A stretch of 64,000 bases of DNA from contig NZ_PYWX01000029.1 of the NCBI RefSeq assembly GCF_003031675.1, positions 286,724 to 350,723 of the forward strand, read 5' to 3'. Both the position numbers and the translations under genes were made by a program. Of the stretch, positions 18,977-28,340 are shown piece after piece. Each line of letters starts with the position of its first letter. Position 1 is the first letter of the stretch. The notes under the pieces are model-generated. The model searched no databases and was not told the DNA's origin. It was given only the letters and a program-made list of their open reading frames with translations. The DNA comes from Pseudomonas palleroniana (GTDB lineage: Bacteria; Pseudomonadota; Gammaproteobacteria; Pseudomonadales; Pseudomonadaceae).

Positions 18977-19765
18977 CTACACCCCTCGACGGGGCAGGAC
19001 AAAACTCAGCAGAAACAGGGCGGCCGCCGTTACCACAATCGACGGTCCTGCGGGCGTGTCCTTGAACCAGGACAGCGCCAGGCCCCCGCACACTGCCAGC
19101 ATCCCCAGCAGGCTGGCGCCGATGGCCATCTGCTCGGGGGAGCGGGCATGGCGCTGGGCGGCTGCGGCGGGAATGATCAGCAGCGACGTGATCAACAATA
19201 CGCCGACTATCTTCATCGCAACAGCAATCACCACCGCGATCAACAGCATCAGGGCCATGCGCAGCGCTGGCACCGGCAAACCTTCCACCGTGGCCAGTTC
19301 TTCATGCGCTGTGATTGCCAGCAACGGGCGCCACAGGGTTACCAGCAAAACCAGTACGACGGCGCTGCCGCCGAGTATCCAGGCAAGGTCGCTAGGGCTG
19401 ATCGCCAGCAGATCGCCAAACAGGTAGGCCATCAAGTCGATGCGTACTTCGTGCATGAAGCTCAGTACCACCAGGCCCAGGGACAGGGTGCTTGGAGCCA
19501 GGATGCCCAATAGCGTGTCGGAGGCCAGCGGCTGGCGTTGTTGCAGCGTCACCAGCAGGACCGCCAGCAGCAGGCAGCCCACGGTGACGGCGAGGGTCGG
19601 GCTCACATCCAGCAAAAAGCCCAAGGCGACGCCCAGCAGGGCGGCGTGGGACAGGGTGTCGCCGAAATAGGCCATGCGCCGCCAGACCACGAACGAGCCC
19701 AATGGGCCCGCCACCAATGCCAAAGCCAAGCCTGCCAGCAGGGCGTAGAGCAGAAAATCAGCCAT
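18977..19765 (-). CDS. znuB: Zinc ABC transporter permease
   Basis: A 262-residue ABC-3 family permease with about eight helices. Family strings include [19 protein letters not shown] near residues 31-49. The frame extends to 19783, but the ATG at 19765 ([12 protein letters not shown]) is the usual start and overlaps znuC by 8 bp. It moves Zn2+ from ZnuA across the inner membrane, driven by ZnuC. Confidence 0.94.
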   Translation of the reverse strand: MADFLLYALLAGLALALVAGPLGSFVVWRRMAYFGDTLSHAALLGVALGFLLDVSPTLAVTVGCLLLAVLLVTLQQRQPLASDTLLGILAPSTLSLGLVVLSFMHEVRIDLMAYLFGDLLAISPSDLAWILGGSAVVLVLLVTLWRPLLAITAHEELATVEGLPVPALRMALMLLIAVVIAVAMKIVGVLLITSLLIIPAAAAQRHARSPEQMAIGASLLGMLAVCGGLALSWFKDTPAGPSIVVTAAALFLLSFVLPRRGV

Positions 19766-20543
19766 GCTTGCAGCTATCTCCATGAACGTGGGTATGAGAT
19801 TTGGCCGGATCAGTCACGACGGCGCCATGCAAGTCATGGGCATGATCGTGATGGTGGTGGTAGATCGCCAGGCTCTGCGCGTTCTTGCCGAACAACTCGA
19901 CGAAGGCCGGGTCACCGCTGACCTGTTCCGGGTGGCCGGAGCAGCACACATGGCGGTTGAGGCACACCACTTGGTCGGTGGTGCTCATCACCAGGTGCAG
20001 GTCGTGGGAGACCATCAGCACGCCACAGCCATGGCGGTCGCGCAGGCGGGTGATCAGGCTGTACAGCTCGGCCTGGCCTGCGACGTCGACGCCTTGTACA
20101 GGTTCGTCCAGTACCAGCAGTTCGGGCTCGCGCAACAGGGCGCGGGCCAGCAAGACGCGCTGCATTTCGCCGCCGGAGATGCTTTGCACCGGGCTGTCGA
20201 TGACCTGCTCGGCGCCGACCTCCTTGAGCGCGGCCAGCGCGCGGGTACGGTCGACACCGGGCACCAGGCGCAGAAAGCGCAGTACCGACAGGGGCAGCGT
20301 CGGATCGACGTGCAGCTTCTGCGGCATGTAGCCGACACGCAGCTTGGGTTTGCGCCATACACGGCCGCTGTCGGGCTTGAGCAAACCGAGCACGGCACGC
20401 ACCAGGGTGGTCTTGCCCGCGCCATTGGGGCCGATCAGCGTGACGATCTGCCCGGGCTCGACGCTCAGCGCGATGTTATCCAGTACGTTTTGCCCGGCGA
20501 ACGTGACCGCGACCTGTTCCAGGCGGATTAACGCGTTGCTCAT
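19758..20543 (-). CDS. znuC: Zinc ABC transporter ATP-binding protein
   Basis: The 261-residue ATPase has Walker A (GPNGAGKTT), signature SISGGEMQR, Walker B LLVLDEP and switch VSHD. The C terminus is strikingly histidine-rich ([13 protein letters not shown], then [13 protein letters not shown]), suggesting zinc binding or sensing. The ATG at 20543 overlaps the zur stop (TGATG) and has a GGGGG ribosome site; the upstream in-frame start at 20558 lies within zur. Confidence 0.95.
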   Translation of the reverse strand: MSNALIRLEQVAVTFAGQNVLDNIALSVEPGQIVTLIGPNGAGKTTLVRAVLGLLKPDSGRVWRKPKLRVGYMPQKLHVDPTLPLSVLRFLRLVPGVDRTRALAALKEVGAEQVIDSPVQSISGGEMQRVLLARALLREPELLVLDEPVQGVDVAGQAELYSLITRLRDRHGCGVLMVSHDLHLVMSTTDQVVCLNRHVCCSGHPEQVSGDPAFVELFGKNAQSLAIYHHHHDHAHDLHGAVVTDPAKSHTHVHGDSCKHG

Positions 20544-21025
20544 CAAGCCCCCTGGCAACCCGAGCAGAGCCCGACCACTTCGACCGTTTGCCCTTCAACC
20601 TTGAAGCCGACGTCGGCGGAGCTCTGGATGATGGCGTCGCTGATGCTTTTCTGTTCAAGCTCGATGGCGGCGTGGCACTCCCGGCAGATCAGGAACTGGC
20701 CTTGATGCGCATGCTCCGGATGGCTGCAGCCGACAAAGGCGTTGAGGGAGGCAATGCGATGCACCAAGCCGTTCTCCAGCAGGAAGTCCAGCGCGCGGTA
20801 TACGGTCGGCGGCGCGGCGCGGCGGCCGTCCTGCTCGCTGAGCACGCCAAGAATGTCGTAGGCGCCCAGCGGCTTGTGGCTTTGCCACACCAGTTCCAGC
20901 ACCCGACGGCGCAATGCGGTCAGGCGAAGGCCCTTCTGCGTACACAGGGTGTCGGCTTCCGACAGCGCGGTATGCACGCAGTGGGAGTGGTCGTGGGGAC
21001 GGCTGGCAAGCGGTGTTTTAGGCAT
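20543..21025 (-). CDS. zur: Zinc uptake regulator (Fur family)
   Basis: A 160-residue repressor. The winged-helix DNA-binding domain spans about residues 30-90 ([26 protein letters not shown]). The dimerisation part has the structural zinc site C114-x-x-C117 and C154-x-x-C157, plus a His-rich regulatory site ([10 protein letters not shown]). The N terminus is also histidine-rich (HDHSHC). First gene of zur-znuC-znuB, divergent from znuA across a probable Zur box, so it should repress both sides when zinc is bound. Confidence 0.95.
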   Translation of the reverse strand: MPKTPLASRPHDHSHCVHTALSEADTLCTQKGLRLTALRRRVLELVWQSHKPLGAYDILGVLSEQDGRRAAPPTVYRALDFLLENGLVHRIASLNAFVGCSHPEHAHQGQFLICRECHAAIELEQKSISDAIIQSSADVGFKVEGQTVEVVGLCSGCQGA

Positions 21026-21047
21026 GAGCGGCGACAGACATTTGATA

Positions 21048-21070
21048 GAGACGTTATTATGTTACCCGTT
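21048..21070. promoter_or_regulatory. Candidate Zur box between zur and znuA
   Basis: GAGACGTTATTATGTTAC followed by CCGTT matches about two thirds of the positions of the gammaproteobacterial Zur consensus (GAAATGTTATANTATAACATTTC), including the GTTAT-n-AT core and AC. It sits in the 67-bp divergent region, where one site could control both transcripts. Confidence 0.65.
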
Positions 21071-21092
21071 CCTACGCCATCGAGTGGTCATC

Positions 21093-22013
21093 GTGTTCCG
21101 ACTTTTTCCCGTTTTTGTCGTATTTGTCACCAGTTTGTTCGTTACCGCAGCCGCTCAGGCTGAGGTCAAGGTGTTGACCAGCATCAAGCCGTTGCAGCTG
21201 ATTGCCGCTGCCGTGCAGGATGGCGTGGCGATCCCGGAGGTCTTGTTGCCGCCTGGTGCATCGCCGCATAACTATGCCTTGCGCCCATCCGACGTGCGGC
21301 GCGTACAGTCGGTGGACCTGCTGTATTGGATCGGCCCTGACATGGAAAGCTTCCTGCCGCGTGTGCTCAAGGGGCGTAGCCTGCCGACCGTCGCGGTACA
21401 GGATCTTCCAGGCATGAAGCTGCGTCGTTTCGCCGAAGATAGCCACTCCCACGCTGACGAAGCCGACGAACATGACCACGATCATCGCCCGGGCAGCCTG
21501 GATGCGCACCTGTGGCTATCGACGGTCAACGCGCGGGTGATTGCGGCACGCATGGCTGCTGATCTCAGCGCTGCCGACCCGGCCAATGCCGCGCGTTATC
21601 AGAGTAACGTGAAGGCTTTCGATGAGCGTCTGGATGCGTTGGACGCACGGTTGAAGGCTCGCCTGGCGACCATCGGCGACAAACCCTACTTCGTGTTCCA
21701 TGAGGCCTTTGATTACTTCGAAGACGCCTATGGGCTCAAGCACACCGGTGTGTTCAGCGTGGCTGCCGAAGTGCAGCCGGGTGCCCAGCACGTCGCGGCG
21801 ATGCGCACGCGCCTGCAGGAAGTGGGCAAGACATGTGTGTTCAGTGAGCCGCCATTGCGTCCGCGTTTGGCTGAGACGCTGGTGGCCGGCCTGCCGGTGA
21901 AGTTGGCGGAGCTGGATGCATTGGGCGGCTACACACCGGCCACGGCTCAAGGGTACGAGCAGGTGCTGGAGAAGCTGGGTAACGATTTGGCCGGGTGCCT
22001 GGAGTCGCTCTGA
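21093..22013 (+). CDS. znuA: Zinc ABC transporter substrate-binding protein
   Basis: The 306-residue periplasmic zinc-binding protein starts with a signal peptide (cleavage near AQAEV). Zinc ligands are expected in GASPHNYALRPSD, in DAHLW and in VFHEAFDYF; a histidine-rich loop (DSHSHADEADEHDHDH) lies between them, as in other ZnuA proteins. No ATG is available; GTG at 21093 or GTG at 21084 are possible starts, and I prefer 21093 for its signal peptide. It is followed by a strong terminator. Confidence 0.92.
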   Translation: MFRLFPVFVVFVTSLFVTAAAQAEVKVLTSIKPLQLIAAAVQDGVAIPEVLLPPGASPHNYALRPSDVRRVQSVDLLYWIGPDMESFLPRVLKGRSLPTVAVQDLPGMKLRRFAEDSHSHADEADEHDHDHRPGSLDAHLWLSTVNARVIAARMAADLSAADPANAARYQSNVKAFDERLDALDARLKARLATIGDKPYFVFHEAFDYFEDAYGLKHTGVFSVAAEVQPGAQHVAAMRTRLQEVGKTCVFSEPPLRPRLAETLVAGLPVKLAELDALGGYTPATAQGYEQVLEKLGNDLAGCLESL

Positions 22014-22023
22014 CGGTTAACGC

Positions 22024-22054
22024 ATGTGGGAGCTGGCTTGCTCCCACATTTTTT
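22024..22054 (+). terminator. Rho-independent terminator of znuA
   Basis: Ten-base perfect stem (ATGTGGGAGC/GCTCCCACAT) with a 6-nt loop and a run of T at 22049-22054. The stem again looks like half of a REP element adapted as a terminator. It also faces the 3' end of thrB. Confidence 0.85.
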
Positions 22055-22069
22055 GACCGAGTGGGTCCT

Positions 22070-23023
22070 TTAAAGGGCGAACGGCAGTTGGATCGTGACC
22101 TGCTGGCGCTGCGCCAAGCGGTGCTCGAACTCGGCGGGGTCGTGAATCAGCACATCCTGCCCGGCAAACGACTCAGCGGCGATCAGCCGTGACAGCCAGA
22201 ACCGCACACAAGCCACCCGTAACATTGTCGGCCACAATTCGGCCTCCTTCGCCGTGAACGGCCGCAGGCTCGCGTAGGCGCCCAGCAGTGCGCGGGCACG
22301 CGGCCCATCAATCACGCCTTGCGCATCCGAACACCAGTCATTCAGGGCGATCGCCACGTCGTACAGCATCGGGCCGGAGCATGCGTTGTAGAAGTCGATC
22401 AATCCTGTGAGATGCGTGCCTTCAAACATCGCATTGTCGCGGAACAGGTCGGCGTGCACGTTGGCGCGTGGCAAGGCCAGGATCTCGGCCTTGTGGGCGT
22501 CGATCTCGGTCAATGCCGCTTGCAGCAAGCTTTGCTGCGCTTCGTTCAAGTGCGAAATCAGCTGTGCCCCTTCACTGAGCATCCACTCCAGCCCGCGATC
22601 GGTCTTGCGTTCCAGCACCTTCTCGCCTTGGGTGGCCAGGTGCAGGTGGCCCAGCAGGTCGCCGACCTGGGCGCAATGCTGGGCGTTGGCGTCCTTGATG
22701 TGCTTGCCGGCCAGGCGCGGTTGCAGCAGCGCCGGTTTGCCGGCCAGCGTGCGCAGGGCGACGCCGTCGGTGGTGCGCAGCGCATAGGGCACTGGCAGGT
22801 CAGCGTCGTGGAGCACGTCGAGCAACTCGATGAAGAACGGCATCTCCGCGACGGGGCCGCGCTCAACCAGGGTCAGGACGAATTCGCCCTGTTCCAGGCT
22901 GATAAAGAAATTGGTGTTTTCGCTGCCAGCGGCAATCCCCTGGAAATCAAGCAGGCGGCCGAGCCCGTAAGGGGCGAGAAAGGTTTCCAGCTCGGGCCGA
23001 GCCAGGGGGGTAAACACAGACAT
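22070..23023 (-). CDS. thrB: Homoserine kinase (ThrB, aminoglycoside-phosphotransferase fold)
   Basis: The 317-residue kinase phosphorylates homoserine in threonine synthesis. It is the pseudomonad APH-fold type rather than the GHMP type: the catalytic loop is NVHADLFRDN, with the metal-binding LIDFYNAC following. The frame extends to 23065; the ATG at 23023 (MSVFTPLARPELE) is the conventional start. It lies 56 bp after a DUF2782 gene on the same strand and is convergent with znuA. Confidence 0.93.
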   Translation of the reverse strand: MSVFTPLARPELETFLAPYGLGRLLDFQGIAAGSENTNFFISLEQGEFVLTLVERGPVAEMPFFIELLDVLHDADLPVPYALRTTDGVALRTLAGKPALLQPRLAGKHIKDANAQHCAQVGDLLGHLHLATQGEKVLERKTDRGLEWMLSEGAQLISHLNEAQQSLLQAALTEIDAHKAEILALPRANVHADLFRDNAMFEGTHLTGLIDFYNACSGPMLYDVAIALNDWCSDAQGVIDGPRARALLGAYASLRPFTAKEAELWPTMLRVACVRFWLSRLIAAESFAGQDVLIHDPAEFEHRLAQRQQVTIQLPFAL

Positions 23024-23079
23024 GGTTAAAACTGCCAGTACGGGCGCCGTGATGTGCGGCGCCAATTGAAGTTAAGAAA

Positions 23080-23370
23080 TCATTTCCATTCGAAGATCTT
23101 CCATGACGGGATCAGCATATCCGGCTGGTCAGAGCGGATGAAGTTCGCGTCGGTTCCGTCCGCGCGCACCAGGAAATACGGTGGGGCACCCTTTACAGTG
23201 ACCTTGATTGCGTACAGGAAACCGTTTTGGCGGTACTCCTGGATGGTTCTGTCGCCTTCCGTGCGAATGGTAACTTCCGGATCGCCCGAAGGGGCGCTGT
23301 CTGCCGCCATGGCAGCCATCGGAGCGAGTGCAATCAAGCCAGTGAGGAGCAGGCGATTGAATGTACGCAT
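23080..23370 (-). CDS. DUF2782 exported protein
   Basis: A 96-residue protein with a Sec signal peptide (cleavage after AMAA, about residue 23). The small basic domain contains EVTIRTEGDRTIQEYRQNG and VTVKGAPPYFLVRADG, diagnostic of DUF2782. Its location next to polA and thrB is conserved in Pseudomonas. Function unknown. It is divergent from polA with 74 bp between starts. Confidence 0.88.
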   Translation of the reverse strand: MRTFNRLLLTGLIALAPMAAMAADSAPSGDPEVTIRTEGDRTIQEYRQNGFLYAIKVTVKGAPPYFLVRADGTDANFIRSDQPDMLIPSWKIFEWK

Positions 23371-23444
23371 GATAACCTTGTCCCTTTGTCGTCATTGGTC
23401 CGGCTATTCTAGCGCCTGACCCGCCGAAAAGGTTGATCCTGCTC

Positions 23445-26228
23445 ATGAGCCAAGCCCCCCTCGTCCTGGTGGACGGTTCTTCTTATCTGTATCGTGCGTT
23501 CCACGCGCTGCCACCGCTCACCACTTCCAAAGGCCTGCCGACCGGTGCGGTCAAGGGCGTGTTGAACATGCTCAAAAGCCTGCGCAAGCAGTACCCGGAC
23601 AGCCCTTTCGCCGTGGTGTTTGACGCCAAGGGTGGGACTTTTCGCGATGACATGTACGCCGAATACAAGGCCAATCGCCCGAGCATGCCCGATGACATGC
23701 GCCTGCAGATCGAGCCGCTGCACCAGAGCGTGATTGCCCTGGGCTTCCCGCTGTTGTGCGTCGAAGGCGTCGAGGCCGATGACGTGATCGGCACCCTGGC
23801 CCGCAGTAGCGCAGCGGCCAACCGACCGGTGGTGATTTCCACGGGTGACAAAGACATGGCGCAGCTGGTCGATGGGCACATTACCTTGGTCAATACCATG
23901 ACCGGTAGTTCGATGGACATCGAAGGCGTAAAGGAGAAATTTGGCGTCGCTCCGGAGCAGATCATCGACTATCTGGCGTTGATGGGGGATTCGTCTGACA
24001 ACATTCCGGGCGTTCCGGGTATTGGTCCGAAGACCGCTTCCGGCTTGCTGGTGGGCGTGAATGGTGGGATCAAAGAGCTGTATGAGCAGTTGGATATCGT
24101 GCCGACCCTGCCGATCCGTGGGGCCAAGACCCTGCCGGCCAAGTTGGAAGAGCATAAGGAGATGGCATTCCTTTCTTACCAACTGGCGACGATCAAATGT
24201 GATGTGCCGCTGCACGTCGGCCTGGAAGACCTGCACCTGATCGAACCCGATCGTGAAAAGCTGCTGGAGCTGTACACGCTGCTGGAGTTCAAGAGCTGGT
24301 TTGACGAGATCCAGCGTGATGCCAAGCGCGTGGAGCTCAATACGGCGCCCGTTGCTGAGGCCGTCGTGGAGGCGGTGGTGGTTGCACCTGTCGAGGCGCG
24401 TTACACCACAATCCTTGACCAGGCGACCTTCGATACCTGGCTGCAGAAGCTCAATGACGCGAAGTTGTTCGCGTTCGATACCGAAACCACCGGCATCGAC
24501 GCCCAGCAGGCACAGCTGGTCGGGGTTTCATTCGCGGTGCAGCCCCATGAAGCCGCGTACATTCCGTTGACGCATTCCTACATCGGCGCGCCGCCGCAGC
24601 TGGATCGCGACAGCGTGTTGCTCGCGTTGAAACCATTGCTGGAGGATCCGACCAAGCTCAAGGTCGGCCAGCACGCCAAGTTCGACATGAACATCCTGGC
24701 CAACTGCGCCATCGGCGGCGACCCGACGCAGGGCATTACCGTACGTGGTATCGCCTTCGACACCATGCTCGAATCCTATGTGCTCAACTCCACGGCAACC
24801 CGGCACGACATGGACAGCCTGGCCAAGAAGTACCTGGACTACGACACCGTCAGTTTCCAGGACATCGCCGGCAAGGGCGCCAAGCAGCTGACATTCGACC
24901 AGATCCCGCTTGAACAAGCCGGTCCTTACGCGGCGGAAGATGCCGATGTGACCTTGCGTCTGCATCAGGCGCTGCATGCGCAACTGGCGGCCATTCCAAG
25001 CCTGGCCGGCGTACTGACCGACATCGAGATTCCACTGGTGCCGGTGTTGGCGCGGATCGAGCGTCAGGGAGCCTTGGTGGATAAGGATCTGCTGGGCGTT
25101 CAGAGCATCGAGCTGGGCAACAAGATGGTTGAGTTGGAGCGTCAGGCGTTCGAGATCGCCGGTGAGGCGTTCAATCTGGGCTCGCCCAAGCAGCTAGGGG
25201 CGATTCTCTACGAGAAACTGGGCCTGCCGGTATTGAAGAAGACCGGCAAAGGCCAGGCGTCGACTGCTGAAGAAGTACTGGCCAAGCTGGCCGAAGATGA
25301 CTTCCTGTTGCCCAAGGTGCTGATGCAGTACCGCAGCATGAGCAAGCTCAAAAGCACCTATACCGACCGGCTGCCGGAGCAGATCAACCCACGCACCGGG
25401 CGCATTCACACGTCTTATCACCAGGCGGTGGCGGCAACGGGGCGTTTGTCTTCCAGCGATCCGAACCTGCAGAACATACCGGTGCGGACCGCCGAAGGGC
25501 GGCGGATTCGCCAGGCATTCGTCGCGCCCAAGGGCTACAAACTGCTGGCGGCGGATTATTCCCAGATCGAATTGCGGATCATGGCGCACTTGTCCAGGGA
25601 CGAGGGCCTGATGAACGCGTTCCGCAACAACCTGGACGTGCATACGGCGACGGCCGCCGAGGTGTTCAAGGTCGAGTTGGCCGAGGTCACGTCCGACCAG
25701 CGTCGCAGTGCCAAGGCGATCAACTTTGGCCTGATCTACGGGATGGGGGCGCAGAAGCTCGGCAAGGATATTGGAGTCGATACCAAGACCGCCAAGGCCT
25801 ACATCGATGTGTACTTCGCACGTTACCCGGGCGTTCGCGAATATATGGAGCGCACCCGCGCCCAGGCTGCCGACCAGGGCTATGTAGAAACCTTCTTCGG
25901 GCGTCGGCTGTATTTGCCCGACATCAACTCCAATAAACCCCAGGACCGCGCAGCCGCCGAGCGCACGGCGATCAACGCGCCGATGCAAGGCACCGCGGCG
26001 GACATCATCAAGAAAGCCATGGTGCGGGTGGATGACTGGCTGACGGAGTCGGGTCTGGATGCCAAGGTTATCCTCCAGGTGCACGACGAACTGGTGCTTG
26101 AGGTGCGTGAAGACCTGGTGGCGCAAGTCAGCGAAAAGATCCGCGAACACATGAGTGCGGCGGCGCAATTGGATGTGCCGTTGGTGGTGGATGTGGGAGT
26201 GGGCAATAACTGGGACGAGGCGCACTGA
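23445..26228 (+). CDS. polA: DNA polymerase I
   Basis: The 927-residue enzyme has all three domains. The 5' nuclease is residues 1-300 (VDGSSYLYRAFHAL, GDKDMAQLV, GDSSDNIPGVPGIGPKTA). The 3'-5' exonuclease is about 325-520 with intact FDTETTGID, so proofreading should work. The polymerase is about 540-927 (DYSQIELRIMAHLS, VHDELVLEV). It fills gaps in repair and Okazaki processing. The frame opens at 23433, but the ATG at 23445 (MSQAPLVLVDGSS) is the usual start. ErsA is encoded downstream. Confidence 0.98.
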   Translation: MSQAPLVLVDGSSYLYRAFHALPPLTTSKGLPTGAVKGVLNMLKSLRKQYPDSPFAVVFDAKGGTFRDDMYAEYKANRPSMPDDMRLQIEPLHQSVIALGFPLLCVEGVEADDVIGTLARSSAAANRPVVISTGDKDMAQLVDGHITLVNTMTGSSMDIEGVKEKFGVAPEQIIDYLALMGDSSDNIPGVPGIGPKTASGLLVGVNGGIKELYEQLDIVPTLPIRGAKTLPAKLEEHKEMAFLSYQLATIKCDVPLHVGLEDLHLIEPDREKLLELYTLLEFKSWFDEIQRDAKRVELNTAPVAEAVVEAVVVAPVEARYTTILDQATFDTWLQKLNDAKLFAFDTETTGIDAQQAQLVGVSFAVQPHEAAYIPLTHSYIGAPPQLDRDSVLLALKPLLEDPTKLKVGQHAKFDMNILANCAIGGDPTQGITVRGIAFDTMLESYVLNSTATRHDMDSLAKKYLDYDTVSFQDIAGKGAKQLTFDQIPLEQAGPYAAEDADVTLRLHQALHAQLAAIPSLAGVLTDIEIPLVPVLARIERQGALVDKDLLGVQSIELGNKMVELERQAFEIAGEAFNLGSPKQLGAILYEKLGLPVLKKTGKGQASTAEEVLAKLAEDDFLLPKVLMQYRSMSKLKSTYTDRLPEQINPRTGRIHTSYHQAVAATGRLSSSDPNLQNIPVRTAEGRRIRQAFVAPKGYKLLAADYSQIELRIMAHLSRDEGLMNAFRNNLDVHTATAAEVFKVELAEVTSDQRRSAKAINFGLIYGMGAQKLGKDIGVDTKTAKAYIDVYFARYPGVREYMERTRAQAADQGYVETFFGRRLYLPDINSNKPQDRAAAERTAINAPMQGTAADIIKKAMVRVDDWLTESGLDAKVILQVHDELVLEVREDLVAQVSEKIREHMSAAAQLDVPLVVDVGVGNNWDEAH

Positions 26229-26238
26229 TTTGGCGGCT

Positions 26239-26263
26239 CTGCCATCACCAACCGTGATGGCAG
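26239..26263 (+). terminator. Possible polA terminator hairpin
   Basis: Ten-base perfect stem CTGCCATCAC/GTGATGGCAG with a 5-nt loop, 10 bp after the polA stop. It has no proper T tract. Confidence 0.5.
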
Positions 26264-26320
26264 GGCGCTTTAGATCAGAAATCGATACTGGTTATTTCCA
26301 ATAGTTTTTTGGATCTGCCG

Positions 26321-26348
26321 GAACTTAACCCGTGAACTGCCACTCAGA
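26321..26348 (+). promoter_or_regulatory. Candidate AlgU (sigma-22/RpoE-like) promoter of ErsA
   Basis: GAACTT (preceded by G) and TCAGA are separated by 17 bp. The AlgU consensus is GAACTT-N16/17-TCTGA, so only one base differs. The expected start is near 26354. In P. aeruginosa ersA is known to depend on sigma-22. Confidence 0.75.
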
Positions 26349-26353
26349 GTTAC

Positions 26354-26484
26354 TGAATGGGTGGTGAAGCCCTTCAATGCTCCTATGTTGTGTTAAGTGT
26401 TGGCAGATATCTGGACCCCGCCCTAGCGGTCCGGAACTTGAACCCCGAACTTCCCCTCCCCATACGAAGTCCGGGGTTTTTTTT
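26354..26484 (+). ncRNA. ersA: ErsA small RNA
   Basis: The 131-nt transcript predicted from the AlgU-type promoter to the T tract closely matches the published P. aeruginosa ErsA length of about 132 nt. It lies in the same place, between polA and engB, which is also where E. coli encodes Spot 42. The 3' end is a terminator stem (CCCCGAACTTC with GAAGTCCGGGG, one mismatch; 26443-26476) followed by eight T. ErsA is an Hfq-dependent envelope-stress RNA acting on algC and oprD mRNAs in P. aeruginosa. Sequence similarity itself could not be tested here; the exact 5' end is an estimate. Confidence 0.82.
26443..26484 (+). terminator. Rho-independent terminator of ErsA
   Basis: Eleven-base stem with one A-C mismatch, 12-nt loop and T8 tract. 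It also faces the end of the convergent engB gene. Confidence 0.9.
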
Positions 26485-26497
26485 GCCCGCAGAAAAG

Positions 26498-27139
26498 TTA
26501 TTCCGCGATTTCAGCGCCCTTGTCCGCCAATTCCATCCAGCCGGCCAGCACGGTGTAAGCCTCTTCCAGGCCCATGCGCTTGGGTGCCGAGAACAGTTGG
26601 ATGGTGATCGCATCACCCCAACCTTTGCGGATTTCCGATTGGACCTTGAGCAGCGTGTTCTTGGCTGCGCCGTAGGTCAACTTGTCGGCCTTGGTCAGCA
26701 GGATATGCATCGGCATGCCGCTGGCTACGGCCCAGTCGAGCATCAACAAGTCGAAGTCGGTCATTGGATGACGGATGTCCATCATCAGGATCAAGCCCTT
26801 CAAACTCTCGCGGCCACCCAGGTAAGCCTCCAGGTGACGCTGCCAGTGCAGCTTCAGCGGGATAGGTACTTTTGCGTAACCGTAGCCCGGCAGGTCGACC
26901 AGACGCCGATCATCGTCTAGCTTGAAGAAATTGAGCAGCTGCGTGCGGCCCGGGGTTTTCGAGGTGCGCGCCAGGCTGGCATGGGTCAGGGTGTTCAGTG
27001 CGCTGGATTTGCCGGCGTTGGAGCGACCGGCAAAGGCGACTTCAAAACCTTCGTCATCTGGGCATTGGTCAACTTTGGCGGCGCTGAGCATGAACGTGGA
27101 CTGTTGGCACAGACCGAGGATGGGATTCTTGAGTTGCAT
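26498..27139 (-). CDS. engB: Ribosome biogenesis GTPase EngB/YihA
   Basis: The 213-residue GTPase of the TRAFAC class carries G1 [10 protein letters not shown]2/TPGRTQ, G3 DLPGYGYA, G4 TKADK and G5 FSAPKRMG. It helps assemble the large ribosomal subunit. The open frame extends to 27265 with a long leader that lacks conservation; the ATG at 27139 ([10 protein letters not shown]) is preferred. It is divergent from the cytochrome gene at 27332 across about 190 bp that contains a TATAAT (27213-27218). Confidence 0.95.
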   Translation of the reverse strand: MQLKNPILGLCQQSTFMLSAAKVDQCPDDEGFEVAFAGRSNAGKSSALNTLTHASLARTSKTPGRTQLLNFFKLDDDRRLVDLPGYGYAKVPIPLKLHWQRHLEAYLGGRESLKGLILMMDIRHPMTDFDLLMLDWAVASGMPMHILLTKADKLTYGAAKNTLLKVQSEIRKGWGDAITIQLFSAPKRMGLEEAYTVLAGWMELADKGAEIAE

Positions 27140-27331
27140 GAGATTTCCGATGTGGGCGGTGCCGAGAAAGGGTGCGGCAAGCGGTGTCGTTTCCGTTTCA
27201 GTAGCGCCAGTATATAATGCCGCAGATTTTGTGTGTGCTTTGTCCCAGCGAAGGATGAAGTTCACGGGAGCGAAAGACCTTCATTGCGCATTAGAACGCA
27301 AAACGCTCTCAAACCCTGAAAAGGTCGATGT

Positions 27332-27634
27332 ATGACCCGCAGGTTGCTCGCTTTTGGTGTCCTGATTCCGCTTTATGGCGCTCAGGCTACACAGGAACCG
27401 GAAGCGGTGTACAACCGAGTTTGCGTGGCTTGCCATGCCGGCCAACTGCCCAACGCCCCTGAACGGGGTGATCAGGCAGCGTGGGCGCCCAGACTGGCGC
27501 AGGGCATGGATACGCTGGTGCAACACGTAACCCAGGGTTTCAAGGCAATGCCGCCGCGTGGTTTGTGCATGGACTGCAGTACTGAGGATTACCAGGCCGT
27601 CATTGAATTGATGGCGAGTAAACCCGGTAGATAA
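27332..27634 (+). CDS. Small periplasmic c-type cytochrome (c5 family)
   Basis: A 100-residue precursor with a short signal peptide and one heme motif C31-V-A-C34-H35. An axial methionine is likely in KAMPPRG, followed by CMDCS, the disulfide pair seen in cytochrome c5 proteins. It probably transfers electrons in the periplasm and lies 33 bp upstream of the cytochrome c4 gene, so the two are likely cotranscribed. Confidence 0.9.
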   Translation: MTRRLLAFGVLIPLYGAQATQEPEAVYNRVCVACHAGQLPNAPERGDQAAWAPRLAQGMDTLVQHVTQGFKAMPPRGLCMDCSTEDYQAVIELMASKPGR

Positions 27635-27667
27635 CTCTTAAACCCTTAGCCGTAGTTGGATTAGCTG

Positions 27668-28294
27668 ATGAACAAACTGATCGTGAGTCTGCTGTTGACC
27701 TTGGGCATCACCGGTGTTGCCCATGCTGCAGGCGACGCTACAGCGGGCCAGGCGAAAGCCGCCGTGTGTGGTGCTTGCCATGGACCGGATGGCAACAGCC
27801 CGGCGCCGAACTTCCCCAAACTGGCCGGCCAGGGTGAGCGTTACCTGACCAAGCAGATGCACGACATCAAGGATGGCAAGCGCACGGTGCTGGAAATGAC
27901 CGGCTTGCTGACCAACCTCAGTGATCAGGACCTGGCAGATATCGCGGCGTATTTTGCCAGCCAGAAAGGCAGTGTGGGAGCTGCCGATCCGAAATTGGTC
28001 GAAAAAGGCCAGGCATTGTTCCAAGGTGGCAAGCTCGCTGAAGACCAGCCTATTGGTGGCATGCCCGCCTGCAAGGCGTGCCACATCCCGGACGGCGGCG
28101 GTCTCGCCGCTGCAGGCTTCCCTCATCTGAGTGGCCAGCACGCCCAATACACCGCCAAGCAATTGAAGGATTTCCGCGAGAAAGTTCGTTATATCGATGG
28201 CGATGCGGGTAACAAAATGATGGGCGACATTGCTGCCAAGCTTTCGGATAAAGATATCGACGCAGTGTCCAGCTACATCCAAGGGCTGCACTGA
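27668..28294 (+). CDS. Diheme cytochrome c4
   Basis: The 208-residue precursor has a signal peptide (cleavage after AHA, residue 20) and two homologous heme domains: C34-G-A-C37-H38 and C135-K-A-C138-H139. Each is followed by a methionine ligand region (KMMGDIAAKLSD in the second). Cytochrome c4 donates electrons to terminal oxidases such as cbb3. A terminator follows at 28341. Confidence 0.95.
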   Translation: MNKLIVSLLLTLGITGVAHAAGDATAGQAKAAVCGACHGPDGNSPAPNFPKLAGQGERYLTKQMHDIKDGKRTVLEMTGLLTNLSDQDLADIAAYFASQKGSVGAADPKLVEKGQALFQGGKLAEDQPIGGMPACKACHIPDGGGLAAAGFPHLSGQHAQYTAKQLKDFREKVRYIDGDAGNKMMGDIAAKLSDKDIDAVSSYIQGLH

Positions 28295-28340
28295 CAGGGC
28301 CGGCGACGTTAACGCTCGATTAATCCATCGATGCAAGCAT

